Position numbers and translations under genes: made by a program. The notes beneath the pieces were generated by a model that made no database searches, had not been told where the DNA came from, and saw only the letters and a program-made list of their open reading frames with translations. A stretch of DNA of 64,000 nucleotides, taken from positions 930,001 to 994,000 of the forward strand of contig NZ_LFXJ01000005.1 in NCBI RefSeq assembly GCF_001183605.1, read 5' to 3'. Origin of the DNA: Lysinibacillus xylanilyticus (GTDB taxonomy: Bacteria > Bacillota > Bacilli > Bacillales_A > Planococcaceae). Positions 27,233-35,806 of this stretch are shown here, piece after piece (positions within the stretch are counted from its first letter, which is position 1; each line of letters begins with the position of its first letter).

Positions 27233-27624
27233 TAATTCTAAACGTATTGTTTATTCAACTAACGAAGCAGGCTAGTCCAAGAAGGAATTCCATTTTTATA
27301 ACGAATTTAATATTAGTTTCGATGAACTATACCATAAGTAAATGAGGATTTTAATCCTCTCATTATATTCAATTAATTTTAAATATGAATAAAAAGAGGT
27401 TATACCTGCATCAAGGCATGGTGAGATTCGAACCATTCAAATACCAATCTTATGTATTAAATCAAATATATTTAATTTCCATAAAATGGATTTTATACTT
27501 TTTTGAAGCATTTGAGTACTGAGAATGGCTTATAAGATTATGGTGTACATAAAAGGAAGCTTTTTGCTTATGATTAGGAAAAAAGACCCGAAAAAAGGAT
27601 GTTTTTTTGATTTTAAATTTACGA
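27233..27624. other. Gene-free stretch
   Basis: No convincing gene. A minus-strand GGTTCGAATCTCACC at about 27425-27440 resembles a tRNA T-loop and acceptor end, but the T stem does not pair. Confidence 0.35.
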
Positions 27625-28812
27625 TTATGAAACGGCATTATGTACGTCTATCTGGCCCCGAAAAACACCATTTCGCCCGTTATTTTTCGCGTTGTAAAGG
27701 GCCTTGTCGCAAGTAGTGTATAGTGTTTCCAATTGCATATGCTGATCTGGAATTACGGTGAGGACACCTAAACTAATGGTATATGTCACCGGCAAACTAC
27801 GGCTGATAGCCCCATCAAGTGTCTGTATGATTTGTTCAGCAATCTCATTTGAGTCGGTTTCATCTTTTCCAGGAATCAGGATGCCAAACTCATCGCCTCC
27901 ATAACGTACAAACAAATCTTCTTTGTCTAAATGTTGCTTAATTCTTGTTGTCAGGTCTTGCAGTACTTGGTCTCCAACGTGATGACCATAAGTGTCATTA
28001 ATTGTTTTAAAGTTGTCTATATCAAAGAGCAGATAGGATAGAGGCTGTCCTTTTTTAGAATAATCAGTGAGATACTTCTTCGCCTTTTCTGTAAAGGTTC
28101 TACGGTTCAATGTGCCTGTTAAATCATCATAACTAGCTAAACGGATTAACTCGTGGTCTGCTTTTTCCTTCATTAACAGGACAAATCCTAAATTCCCTAA
28201 ATTCGTAACAAGATAAATAGATAGTAAGGAAATTAATTGATAAGCTCCAGGAGTATAGAGGCTTATCGAATCTGTAGATGATAGTAGAGCAGTCACCCCT
28301 CTGACCAAAAAAGCTGCGATAACAAGAAGATATAGACTACCAATGATTCTCATAAGAAACGTGGAAGCTTTCCCCAGAACCATTCGATAAACAGGGATTA
28401 AGATTACCGCAATTACAAAGGAGTAATATGAAATTCGAACGTTTTCTTTGTTATAAAAAAGAACAATGAGTTGGAAACCGATAATGCTGAGTAGAGTCAA
28501 AACAAGATATATCATCACCATCTTGGTCTTTAGACGGAAATTATTTTGAAGATACAAAAATGCAATAATTTCTAAAGACGTTCCGATAAATAGTATAGAG
28601 TTAGCAAAAGAGATGGATAGAAAGTCGGGAATTTCTCCGCGAAAAACCATACAAAACCATGCTATGGTCTGAGAGCATTTTGCTAAGAAAAAAGTTCTGA
28701 TTGCTAAACCCTTTGAATGATTATGCCCATAAGCACTAATAAGGATTAAAGTAAATAAGTAGCCTATACAGAGCAATAGAATAATTGTTTTCATATCCAA
28801 AAATAAATTCAT
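27625..28812 (-). CDS. Membrane diguanylate cyclase (GGDEF)
   Basis: This is a 395-residue protein. Six or so N-terminal helices (about 5-215) form a membrane sensor, followed by a complete GGDEF domain with RYGGDEFG. It makes cyclic di-GMP from GTP. The usual inhibitory I-site RxxD before the active site is replaced by DKED, so product inhibition is probably weak. The start at 28812 is chosen for TAGGTGG 6 nt upstream rather than TTG at 28887. It sits inside the prophage complex as cargo or as old host sequence. Confidence 0.85.
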   Translation of the reverse strand: MNLFLDMKTIILLLCIGYLFTLILISAYGHNHSKGLAIRTFFLAKCSQTIAWFCMVFRGEIPDFLSISFANSILFIGTSLEIIAFLYLQNNFRLKTKMVMIYLVLTLLSIIGFQLIVLFYNKENVRISYYSFVIAVILIPVYRMVLGKASTFLMRIIGSLYLLVIAAFLVRGVTALLSSTDSISLYTPGAYQLISLLSIYLVTNLGNLGFVLLMKEKADHELIRLASYDDLTGTLNRRTFTEKAKKYLTDYSKKGQPLSYLLFDIDNFKTINDTYGHHVGDQVLQDLTTRIKQHLDKEDLFVRYGGDEFGILIPGKDETDSNEIAEQIIQTLDGAISRSLPVTYTISLGVLTVIPDQHMQLETLYTTCDKALYNAKNNGRNGVFRGQIDVHNAVS

Positions 28813-28924
28813 AAAGAGCCACCTACTTATAAGCGAATTTTCAATCATTATGATTATAGCAAAAATAGGGGGCTCAACATACAACATACTTCCGTTCTTC
28901 AGAAGTGTACTTTGAATATGATGA

Positions 28925-29128
28925 AAGTTAACACTATTTCAACGTAATTATAAAAGTAACAGTGTTAAAATAATCAAGGTTGTATGTAACAAATGCACGG
29001 AATGGATTAATAATTTCGTGCCAGTGCTTGATAATGTGGAGGTTAAACTAATAGTAGAACAATCTTCTATTTCTGATATAAGGGTAAAAAAAACTCTTTT
29101 AGATACAACACTGAGAACCGTTTCATAA
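28925..29128 (+). pseudogene. Deaminase-like or toxin-tail relic
   Basis: A 67-codon open frame without a start contains VVCNKCTEWINNFVPVLDNV then VEVKLIVEQ. The CxxC followed by hydrophobic-Pro and a beta strand loosely recalls the second zinc motif of deaminase toxins. No His-Glu motif is left upstream. The assignment is speculative; a relic of some protein is likely. Confidence 0.3.
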
Positions 29129-29183
29129 GTAAATGCGGTTTATAATAAATAGCTATAAAATTTAGTTTTTAGTCTCTTTTAGA

Positions 29184-29552
29184 AAGAGATATAGGTTTAA
29201 ATTAGGTGACGTAGCGGGCAAAAGAGATACGTTAACGGAATATCGCAACCGCCATGATGCAGGGGAAACGATTTATGTTTATCGTCCAAGTAGTGGCGCA
29301 ACAGGAGCAGCAAACTGGGCGAGTAACAACTATTCTTCTGCAAAAACTTATGACATTATTAATCTAGAGCCTTTGAGTACAATTAGTCTTAATTATTGCT
29401 CTAAATTTATTTGGCAAGCATTTTATTACGGTAGCTCAATTGATCTTACGCATATAGGATTAAAAGGTTCAAGTCAGGCGTGGGTAACGCCGGGACATAT
29501 TAAAAATTCTAGTACCATGACCTCTTTAACATCATTCAAAAGTCGTGATTAA
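29184..29552 (+). pseudogene. YiiX-type permuted papain-like amidase, 3' part
   Basis: The open frame lacks a start. It shows LGDVAGKRDTLTEYRNRHDA and the motif NYCSKFIWQAF, whose Cys is the nucleophile in YaeF/YiiX (permuted NlpC/P60-like) hydrolases. The N-terminal part with the catalytic His is missing. The preceding 50 nt do not contain a ribosome site. It is a truncated gene. Confidence 0.55.
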
Positions 29553-29573
29553 AATTTAACTATATTTAGGGGA

Positions 29574-29912
29574 GTGGGTAAAATAAAAAAATTTTTAATT
29601 ATCCTTGCTATTCTAATATTAATTATTTTCGCTTCTGTTGCTTTCGTTCAATTTAAAAAACAACAGGCTTCCGATAAAGTGATGCAATACTTAACGGAAG
29701 TAAGGGGCTATAAGGAATCGGAAATAATAACCCTTGAAAGCAAGTATACCTTTTTTGGCATACCCAAGTATCACGTGGAAGTAACTTTTAAAAACGAACC
29801 CAAAATCGTCTATCTTTATTTCGCTAATGATTTAAAAGGGCAGTTTGAATATTACGAGATTGATGGTAAGAAAATTCCTACCGAAGACTTAAAAAATTAT
29901 GATCCGGCATAG
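29574..29912 (+). CDS. DUF3139 small membrane-anchored protein
   Basis: This is a 112-residue protein with one N-terminal helix (about 5-26) and an extracytoplasmic domain. The domain contains VMQYLTEVRGYKESEI and FGIPKYHVEVTFKNEP, the DUF3139 pattern. GTG at 29574 opens the frame, but TTTAGGGG is directly against it. The same ribosome site is 9-10 nt before an in-frame ATA that would give the N-terminus xKKFLIILAIL. The true start is uncertain. A terminator follows. Confidence 0.65.
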   Translation: MGKIKKFLIILAILILIIFASVAFVQFKKQQASDKVMQYLTEVRGYKESEIITLESKYTFFGIPKYHVEVTFKNEPKIVYLYFANDLKGQFEYYEIDGKKIPTEDLKNYDPA

Positions 29913-29967
29913 AGCAAAGTAAGCACGAAATATAAAAAATAACGCTCCTTTATGGTAAGTACGACGA

Positions 29968-30010
29968 ATAGCCAACTATCGAAAGTTTTTTCAGATAGTT
30001 GGCTATTTTA
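29968..30010 (+). terminator. Strong terminator
   Basis: AGCCAACTATC and GATAGTTGGCT arms are followed by ATTTTAC. Confidence 0.8.
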
Positions 30011-30203
30011 CATATGTAGCTTGGGTATTTTCCAGCTAATAGTTATGTGAAATCTAGGTTGATGATGGAATGGTAAATTAGGTAGCTCTGTTATTGGTCT
30101 TACTAGATATTGATAGAAATCGATTCCGTTTGCAGATCAATTAAAAGACGAGTTGCACAAATTATTATTGGCTTCACAGGTGGATAACTCAAAGGAGTTT
30201 TTC

Positions 30204-30311
30204 ATGGCTAAAGAGGTTATATTCCAAATATTAAGGGATTTCAGGGCTTCCGCTACAGATGGTGGTAGTCCTATTTTTAAAGAAAGGACCGATTACTATG
30301 GAAATAATTAA
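30204..30311 (+). CDS. 35-residue ORF overlapping ParB-like gene
   Basis: MAKEVIFQILRDFRASATDG then GSPIFKERTDYYGNN. AAAGGAG lies 6 nt before the ATG, and the frame overlaps the start of the ParB-like gene by 14 nt, suggesting translational coupling. No family recognised; it could be a fragment. Confidence 0.35.
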   Translation: MAKEVIFQILRDFRASATDGGSPIFKERTDYYGNN

Positions 30312-30492
30312 AATACCTGTAGAAAGAATAAGTCCAGCACCTTACAATCCACGTGTCGAAGAATATGAGATATTGAAGCGGTCTATGCAGGAATTTGGTT
30401 ATGTAGAACCACTTGTATGGAAAGAACGTACAGGTAATCTCGTAGGGGGACACCAACGTTTTAAAATTCAAATTGCTGAAGGACATCGTTAA
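30298..30492 (+). pseudogene. ParB-like nuclease domain, truncated
   Basis: 64 codons with IIKIPVERISPAPYNPRVEE and VGGHQRFK, the N-terminal two motifs of the ParB/sulfiredoxin-like domain used in phage terminase-associated proteins and DNA methylases. It stops at GHR, where relatives continue for at least 40 more residues. The start at 30298 is supported by AAAGGA 9 nt upstream. A remnant of a phage packaging or modification gene. Confidence 0.6.
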
Positions 30493-30514
30493 TACGATCG
30501 AAGAAATCTAATCC

Positions 30515-30684
30515 CAGTTGGATCACGATTTAAAAACCATAGTGGACATGCGGTATTGGGATATGGAAAAGAACTGTTATGAGTGGGAAGACATTGCAGA
30601 CCGATTGTATATGTCGCGAATAAGGTGCTACGTAAACGCAATGCTTTAATAGATGAAACAGCCAAGCGTTTAGCATGGGCTTAA
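30515..30684 (+). pseudogene. RinA-like phage activator, frameshifted 3' part
   Basis: Frame 1 reads LDHDLKTIVDMRYWDMEKNC, then YEWEDIADRLYMSRIRCY. After a one-base loss, frame 2 gives RKRNALIDETAKRLAWA and a stop. This is the conserved C-terminal half of RinA-family late activators (RYW, W-x-x-I-A helix-turn-helix, KR-x-A). The start is missing and the frame broken. Confidence 0.6.
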
Positions 30685-30729
30685 TGTATGAAGAATATAT
30701 TAATTTAAATGTAAAGGATAGAAAAGGGG

Positions 30730-30900
30730 ATGGGAGATATTGGTTTAATAAATATTATTATGAACGCATTTGGGATTACCATGATAACATTGTTTCTTTT
30801 TCTTTGGACACTTGATGAAGACAAATGGAGTTTAAGTGGTATATCTTCTTACGTAGTTCCTACAGCATTAATATATTTTGTTGTTTTTGTGTTTGTGTAG
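30730..30900 (+). CDS. Two-TM small membrane protein
   Basis: This is a 56-residue protein with helices at about 4-23 and 39-55 and a charged LDEDKW turn. AAAGGAT is 10-11 nt before the ATG. Unknown family. It immediately precedes the first copy of the repeated structured RNA. Confidence 0.5.
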   Translation: MGDIGLINIIMNAFGITMITLFLFLWTLDEDKWSLSGISSYVVPTALIYFVVFVFV

Positions 30901-30989
30901 AAGATCGAAATTTCTAGTATTCAATATAGTGAACTTCCTAACACTAGCGAAGTTCAAGTAAATCTGTAGTAAATTGATATTGTGAAGTA

Positions 30990-31082
30990 ATAACAAAAGC
31001 GCACGGAAATGCGTACACAAAATTTCCTTACAAATATAAGCACGTTTGCTTGTACGTGTATTTCGCAAACAAGCATGAGAGG
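30990..31082 (+). ncRNA. Repeated structured RNA, copy A
   Basis: Hairpin 1 is CGCA-CGGAAA-TGCG (31000-31013). The linker TTACAAATATAA follows. Hairpin 2 is CACGT-TTGCTTGT-ACGTG (31041-31058). Then TTTCGCAA, and ACAAGC (31069-31074), which pairs perfectly with GCTTGT in the hairpin-2 loop to form a pseudoknot. Copies B and C keep the loops and linkers but use other bases in the paired parts. No open frame fits. A terminator follows directly. Confidence 0.6.
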
Positions 31083-31107
31083 CTACTAAATTGGTAGTCT
31101 CTTTTCT
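31076..31107 (+). terminator. Terminator of RNA copy A
   Basis: GAGAGGCTAC and GTAGTCTCTTTT arms with a short AT-rich loop. Confidence 0.7.
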
Positions 31108-31167
31108 ACGCATTTGTATTATTGGTATCCTTCTACAATATAATTAATGTAGAAGGAGTGAATGCCA

Positions 31168-31362
31168 ATGAAAAAGTTATCCATAACTTATTGTGAAGCA
31201 GATGGTAAATGTCATATTAAAACGTTTACTAATACGATACCTGTATTGCCTAATGTAGGAGATAAAGTAGGGTTGGGAAATTCATTTTACAAAGTAGAGA
31301 GAAGGGACTTTGTATATGTAGAAGAACTTAATACTGTTGAGGTATATATTTTCTTGAGTTAA
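31168..31362 (+). CDS. Small soluble protein
   Basis: This is a 64-residue beta-rich protein (MKKLSITYCEADGKCHIKTF...) with two Cys and the segment VGDKVGLGNSFYKVERRDF. The second of two ATGs is preferred: AGAAGGAG lies 9 nt upstream of it, against 3 nt for the first. No family recognised; small phage and Bacillus genomes carry similar orphan proteins. Confidence 0.55.
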   Translation: MKKLSITYCEADGKCHIKTFTNTIPVLPNVGDKVGLGNSFYKVERRDFVYVEELNTVEVYIFLS

Positions 31363-31665
31363 TGAATAAGGTCACATCCAATTAGGTGTAGCTTTTTATT
31401 TTTGTTTTCTACTGAAATCATGAGGTGCTTTTTGGGCAATAGAAATAGATGATAGCCTAATTCAGGGGTTTCATCTAAGAATAGCTTGTAATAAGTCTAA
31501 TATTATTCATCCGCATTTTCACATTCGCATGTTTAAAAAATTACTTTCAAACACACGTCTTTGTTTTATTAAAAAATCTAATTATAAATAAAAATTTAGA
31601 GTATAAGTATTTTTTCCTTTGTCCCATCGATGAATAATGTAAATAAAAACAAGGAGAGATACAAA
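31363..31665. other. Gene-free stretch
   Basis: No gene or clear structure. It probably holds the promoter of the spore-surface relic downstream. Confidence 0.35.
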
Positions 31666-32223
31666 ATGAGTTTTGGCAGTTCCAAAAGAAGTAAAAAGGG
31701 ATCAACTTATAAAAGAATTAGCAGAATTCATGAAGATTGCGAAGAAAGTTGTAATAACAAAATGTTTGTCAAGCATTACAAGTCCCACAAGAACCTGTAG
31801 GTATGGGGCTTCCAGGGTTTGCTTATATTTATGATACAACTTTTCAACAAAATATCCCGAATAATGGTCAAGTTACTTTCAATACAAATGGCAATATTAC
31901 ACCTTCAGGGTTTTGTAACTCATGTACCAGGAACAGCACCTATTACTATAACTCAAATGGGTACTTACCTTATTACCTATGAGGTGTTCGTTTCAGGTGG
32001 CCCTTATGCATTTGCTCTTTTCAATGGCGACAACCAAATATCAGGTTCCAATTATGGAGACACTACTGGTAACGCAACGAAAAATGGTCAAGTAATAACT
32101 ACTTTAAATGAATTAGATGTTCTTTCATTAAGAAATATTTTTGCCGGCCCAAAAAATTTAGGAAATGCCGTTTTGGGCATCTCGGTTATCAGCGCGTCTA
32201 TTGTCATTTTAAAATTATCTTAA
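31666..32223 (+). pseudogene. Exosporium-type jelly-roll protein, frameshifted
   Basis: AAGGAGAGAT precedes ATG at 31666 (MSFGSSKRSKKGSTY...), which stops early at NL. A second frame gives VGMGLPGFAYIYDTTFQQNI, then IPNNGQVTFNTNGNITPSGF. A third frame (31819-32223) gives VTHVPGTAPITITQMGTYLI and VFVSGGPYAFALF to the stop. Together these make the C1q/TNF-like C-terminal domain of BclA-type spore surface proteins. At least two frameshifts, one in GGGTTTT, make it non-functional. Confidence 0.6.
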
Positions 32224-32314
32224 GGGTTTTATTGCGAGTCACATCTGACAAGGTGTGGCTTTTTACATTTATAGCTTAGCTTTATTCTTACAAATAGAAG
32301 TTTGAGAGGAGTGG

Positions 32315-32465
32315 TTATCATGTGAACTTCGTCAACTTTCCATAATTCAGTCAAACTTACTATGAGCAACAAGTGCACGGAAATGCAATATAAATAAAAA
32401 CACAATTCGCATTACAAATATAACGTGGTGTAGCTCTACCACGATTTCGCAAGTGAGCTAACTTG
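32315..32465 (+). ncRNA. Repeated structured RNA, copy B
   Basis: Hairpin 1 is TGCA-CGGAAA-TGCA; the linker TTACAAATATAA follows. Hairpin 2 is CGTGGT-GTAGCTCT-ACCACG (32424-32443). Then TTTCGCAA, and GAGCTA (32455-32460), which pairs with TAGCTC in the loop. Upstream it shares with copy C a conserved GGAGTGG...ATGTGAACTTCGTC segment in which ATG is followed at once by TGA. A terminator follows. Confidence 0.62.
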
Positions 32466-32489
32466 GCAATTAAATATTATACCGCAGTA

Positions 32490-32526
32490 GAAGAGCCTTA
32501 TCCCTAGCACGGTAAGGCTTTTTATA
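32490..32526 (+). terminator. Terminator of RNA copy B
   Basis: AAGAGCCTTA and TAAGGCTTTTT arms, 25 nt after the pseudoknot. Confidence 0.75.
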
Positions 32527-32565
32527 TGGGATATAAATTACATAATCTTTATCTTTCAACCAAGA

Positions 32566-32724
32566 AAGGCGAAGCGTTCACTTAATCATACTGAGGAGAT
32601 TGGTGACGAAGATTCAATTCAAAAGTACAATCAGTTGGTACGCAATAGACAAGCAAAAGTACGTGAGTTTGTAAATGAGCATGATCTTGCTCGACGATAT
32701 GACAAGGAAAGGGTGATTAAATGA
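32566..32724 (+). pseudogene. Phage minor head protein, C-terminal remnant
   Basis: An open frame without a start reads SIQKYNQLVRNRQAKVREFV then NEHDLARRYDKER. This matches the C-terminus of SPP1 gp7-like minor head/morphogenesis proteins (KYxxLVRNRQAKxRxF). It is the only trace of a head gene in the complex. Confidence 0.5.
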
Positions 32725-32855
32725 AAAGGTCAATTATAGAGGGAAATTTAAAAGGATCACCCGAAGGATAGCGACCCTTAGTATAAATTTGAAGTTGTAA
32801 GGTTAAATTAGTGTTCCATTACAATAGTTATGAGCATTATAGGTGGTATTGGGTA

Positions 32856-32963
32856 TTAATAACCTTTATGCATGAAAGTAGCACCAATAATAATCAGAAG
32901 AATGAATAGAACAACAATTAGCGCAAATGCTGAACCAGTTCCACTCCCGTAATATTCAGACAT
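32856..32963 (-). CDS. YjcZ-family sporulation protein 3
   Basis: This is a 35-residue peptide: MSEYYGSGTG, then SAFALIVVLFILLIIIGATF, then MHKGY. GGAGG lies before the ATG. The DNA downstream (GTAAGGTTAAATTAG, AATAGTTATGAGCATTATA) matches that downstream of the 24653 copy, so gene and flank were duplicated together. Confidence 0.85.
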   Translation of the reverse strand: MSEYYGSGTGSAFALIVVLFILLIIIGATFMHKGY

Positions 32964-33058
32964 GGTATTGCCTCCTCTCTATTATTTATTATATGTACAA
33001 TTGTCTAAAGGAATTGGGATATTTATCTTAGGAATCCTTAGTAAAAGATTAAAAATAG

Positions 33059-33769
33059 TTTTATGGTGGCGGGGTAAACAAGAAGGATCTTCCGTATATC
33101 GGGATAGCGCTTGGTACTGGATTGTTGTCAGGGTATGAAGATTTCACATTCAAACCGAATGGTAATACAACACGTGCCGAAGTAGCGACAATCCATATCC
33201 GCTTTATGGACACATTGAAGAAAGCACCGACTGATTTCACAGGGTCACAGGAACTTCTAGAGGTTGCTAATACAGGAACAAATATCTTGACTATCACAAA
33301 TTTTAAAGAATTAGGTGGATACAAAGACGTTCTTGGCAAACGTCATACTTACGCGAACAATACAGGTGTTGCAACAATTGAACATGCTATCTATGTGGAT
33401 ACAACAAGCTCAAAACCAAAAGGTATTTTTAAAGATATGTTTTTCAATGAAAAATCCGAAGATTCCATTCTGCTAAATAAAGGTATTTTCGCAATTTATT
33501 ATGAATACACTTTCAAACCAAGTAGAGATGTAAGTATTCAAAGTATAGCCAATGGTTCAGATATGCACTTTACTTCAAACTTTATAGTTAATAAAAGTAA
33601 AATTGAAAAGTTTAATTTATCATCCCCAATAAACACATCAAAAAATGAGTTTCTTAAGGGTGAGACATATCGCTATTGGGCTCATAATAAAATTGGTACT
33701 CAACCAGGTAGACAGTTTGGGAGTCGGACAGATGATGGAAGTCTTTTCTATTATGAAGTACCAAAGTAG
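33059..33769 (+). pseudogene. SLH-domain protein, N-terminus missing
   Basis: The open frame lacks a start. It begins with an SLH motif (KKDLPYIGIALGTGLLSGY, then TFKPNGNTTRAEVATIHIRFM). An unrecognised exported-type region of about 190 residues follows, with GGYKDVLGKRHTYANN and a KTTF-like beta pattern. The GLLSGYEDFTFKPNG to TTRAE stretch is diagnostic for SLH. It was probably a cell-wall-anchored surface protein; it may be the partner of the SLH stub at 22107. The stop at 33769 is original in context. Confidence 0.55.
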
Positions 33770-33874
33770 GAGTTGAAATGTAAAAACAGCAGGAGAAGAT
33801 GAGGAAATTCAGTTTTGCGAAGCAAGCTTTAAAAACGCAAATAGAAAAATTGCTGATGAAACGGATAAACAAAT

Positions 33875-33917
33875 AACCAGGCGCTCATTAAAATGTGAGT
33901 ACCTGGTCTTTTTTTTG
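33875..33917 (+). terminator. Strong terminator
   Basis: ACCAGG-GCTCA and TGAGT-CCTGGT arms are followed by eight Ts. A short acidic coding relic (about 33790-33875) precedes it. Confidence 0.8.
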
Positions 33918-33945
33918 TGATGAATATTAAAAAATTATGAAACTT

Positions 33946-34281
33946 CTATGGACCACAAATCGAGAAACAAGTGTGTTCTTTGAAATTTTTTTGTACCCAA
34001 TCATCTATTTTGTTAAAAAAACGGATGAAATCGATGTTCATTGAATTATTTAAAGTACATGCAATGAAAGCGATTTGATTCCATTGTTCAAGGTTAACTG
34101 AATTTGGGCCAAAGTAATTAAAATTCGGTAAAACTTCATATATATGTAGATATAAAAAAGCAAATGCTTCTTCTGTTAAAAAAATTGAAGATTCATGCCA
34201 ATGTTCATGTTTATAATCACCGCGCATGAATTCAAAAACATCACGTTGTTGTAAGTTTTTTAATGTATGAATTTTAATCAT
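33946..34281 (-). CDS. Unrecognised soluble protein
   Basis: This is a 111-residue protein, helical and rich in aromatic residues (FEFMRGDYKHEHWHESSIFL...), with no membrane segment. AGAGGATTAA precedes the ATG. Size and acidity resemble small immunity proteins of polymorphic toxin loci, but no toxin gene is adjacent. Function unknown. Confidence 0.5.
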   Translation of the reverse strand: MIKIHTLKNLQQRDVFEFMRGDYKHEHWHESSIFLTEEAFAFLYLHIYEVLPNFNYFGPNSVNLEQWNQIAFIACTLNNSMNIDFIRFFNKIDDWVQKNFKEHTCFSICGP

Positions 34282-34328
34282 TTAATCCTCTTTATCTAAA
34301 AAGCCACTCATTTGAGTGACTAATTTTA

Positions 34329-34988
34329 TTATTTATTAACTTCTATTGTATGAACAATATCTTCACCTTGTTTATCAAAGTTGGAATTTTCAGGTGCACT
34401 TACACGAATTTCAATTGTTTTTAAATCTTCAACTTTTGATTTTTTTAGAACATAAACATTATAGCCTTCATGCTCTACTTGACCGAGATAATCACCTTCT
34501 ATATGTTCAGATAAAATCATATCCGGCTCTAGTTGTTCTTTTGTATTCGTTATGATTACTGCTTGCCCCAGATAGAAAGTCATATCTTCTTTAGATGTAT
34601 TTTCACCATTCATAGAAATAGTAATTGCATTCACTTCTTCTCCGACAGCGACATCAAATAGATTTGCAGCTTCTTCTGTTTTTACTGTAATTCTTTTTAA
34701 CTGTACGGCATCGATATTGTATTTCATTGGTCCAGTTTGTCCACTAATATCTAATTCTTTATCAGTATAAGTATTAATGCTTTTTAAATTATCATCTTCT
34801 TGGACATCATCTTTTTTATCGTCATCTTTCTTATTCTCATCTTTTTTAGAAGAATCATTTGTTTTGTCTGATGATACTGGTGTTTGCACATCCTCTTTTT
34901 TCGGTTCTTCTTTAGCTTTGTCTTCTCCGCAGCCAGCTAATCCTAAGCTTAATACTAATGCAGCACTAAAAATTAATTTTTTCTTCAT
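34329..34988 (-). CDS. Lipoprotein with acidic linker
   Basis: This is a 219-residue lipoprotein. A signal peptide ends in the lipobox LAGC (Cys20), then comes a Lys/Asp/Glu-rich linker of about 50 residues, then a beta-sandwich-like domain with ITVKTEEAANLFDVAVGEEV. The domain resembles DUF4352/DUF5068-type extracellular domains of Bacillus lipoproteins. It is anchored on the outer face of the membrane. GGAGG precedes the ATG. It is separated from the 33946 gene by a small AGCCACTCA/TGAGTGACT hairpin. Confidence 0.72.
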   Translation of the reverse strand: MKKKLIFSAALVLSLGLAGCGEDKAKEEPKKEDVQTPVSSDKTNDSSKKDENKKDDDKKDDVQEDDNLKSINTYTDKELDISGQTGPMKYNIDAVQLKRITVKTEEAANLFDVAVGEEVNAITISMNGENTSKEDMTFYLGQAVIITNTKEQLEPDMILSEHIEGDYLGQVEHEGYNVYVLKKSKVEDLKTIEIRVSAPENSNFDKQGEDIVHTIEVNK

Positions 34989-35182
34989 TTGTAAATCCTC
35001 CCTCTATATTTCCATTCTAGGGAATTTTGAGGGAAAAGTACATGTAAAAAACAGACAAAATGTGATTAGTTATCTGTTTTAACATAGTCTTGATTGTTTA
35101 GCCGTATTTGTCCTGTAGGGGCATATAGTATGGCAGTAGAGAGTTTAAATAATAATGCGATAATTCATTTTAAGATGAAACA

Positions 35183-35806
35183 GTGAATAAGGGTAACTTA
35201 TCATACGGTATTCAGGAGTTGGAACAACGTAATGGTGAATCTGTAGCTAAAGCATTTTGCTGGGACCTTGAAACAAACGTACGCCAAGAAAAAGTATTCA
35301 CAGTAAAACATGCAATCGGTACAAAAAAAGGTTTAAAGCAATTAACTGATCCTCGCGACATTTACGAAAAAGTAGCAAACGATGGAGCACGTCGATTACG
35401 TTCTTGCATTCTTGGTGTTATCCCGGGTGACATTGTTGATAAAGCGGTTTCGCAATGTACAGAAACGCTTGCTGGTAATAGTAAAGGTCCATTGAAAGAC
35501 AGAATTGCTTCCATGTTAAAAGGTTTTAAAGACCATTATCGAGTTACACAAGAAATGGTAGAAAAAAAGTTTGGCTACAACGCTGATTCTTTCAGCGAGT
35601 ACGACTATGTAGAACTTCTTAACATCGCTAACAGCTTGAAAGACGGCATGTCAAAAGTTGAGGAGTGGTTCCCGAAAGAGGATGCTAAAAAGCAATCCAG
35701 TGGATTAGGTGATGATTTTAAAGCTCAAGCAGAACCAAAAACAGAGGTGAAACTAGATGCAACAAATGACATTCCAATTGAACAGCCAGAATTATCACTC
35801 GAATGA
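35183..35806 (+). pseudogene. Phage recombination-module protein, 5' end broken
   Basis: 207 codons with GIQELEQRNGESVAKAFCWD, KKGLKQLTDPRDIY and RRLRSCILGVIPGDIVDKAV, a conserved phage protein found directly before PD-(D/E)XK exonucleases and replication genes. The GTG at 35183 has no ribosome site and follows an in-frame TAA. An ATG at 35130 (MAVESLNNNAIIH) is the likely old start but is out of frame, so the N-terminus is lost. It may act in single-strand annealing or recombination by position; that is inference. Confidence 0.55.

Noticed and set aside
27400..27445. tRNA gene on the minus strand
   Set aside because: GGTTCGAATC is present but the T stem does not pair and no D arm or anticodon arm can be found upstream.
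32424..32460. Pistol-type self-cleaving ribozyme
   Set aside because: The hairpin-loop pseudoknot resembles pistol in topology, but the conserved internal sequence and third helix are not seen.
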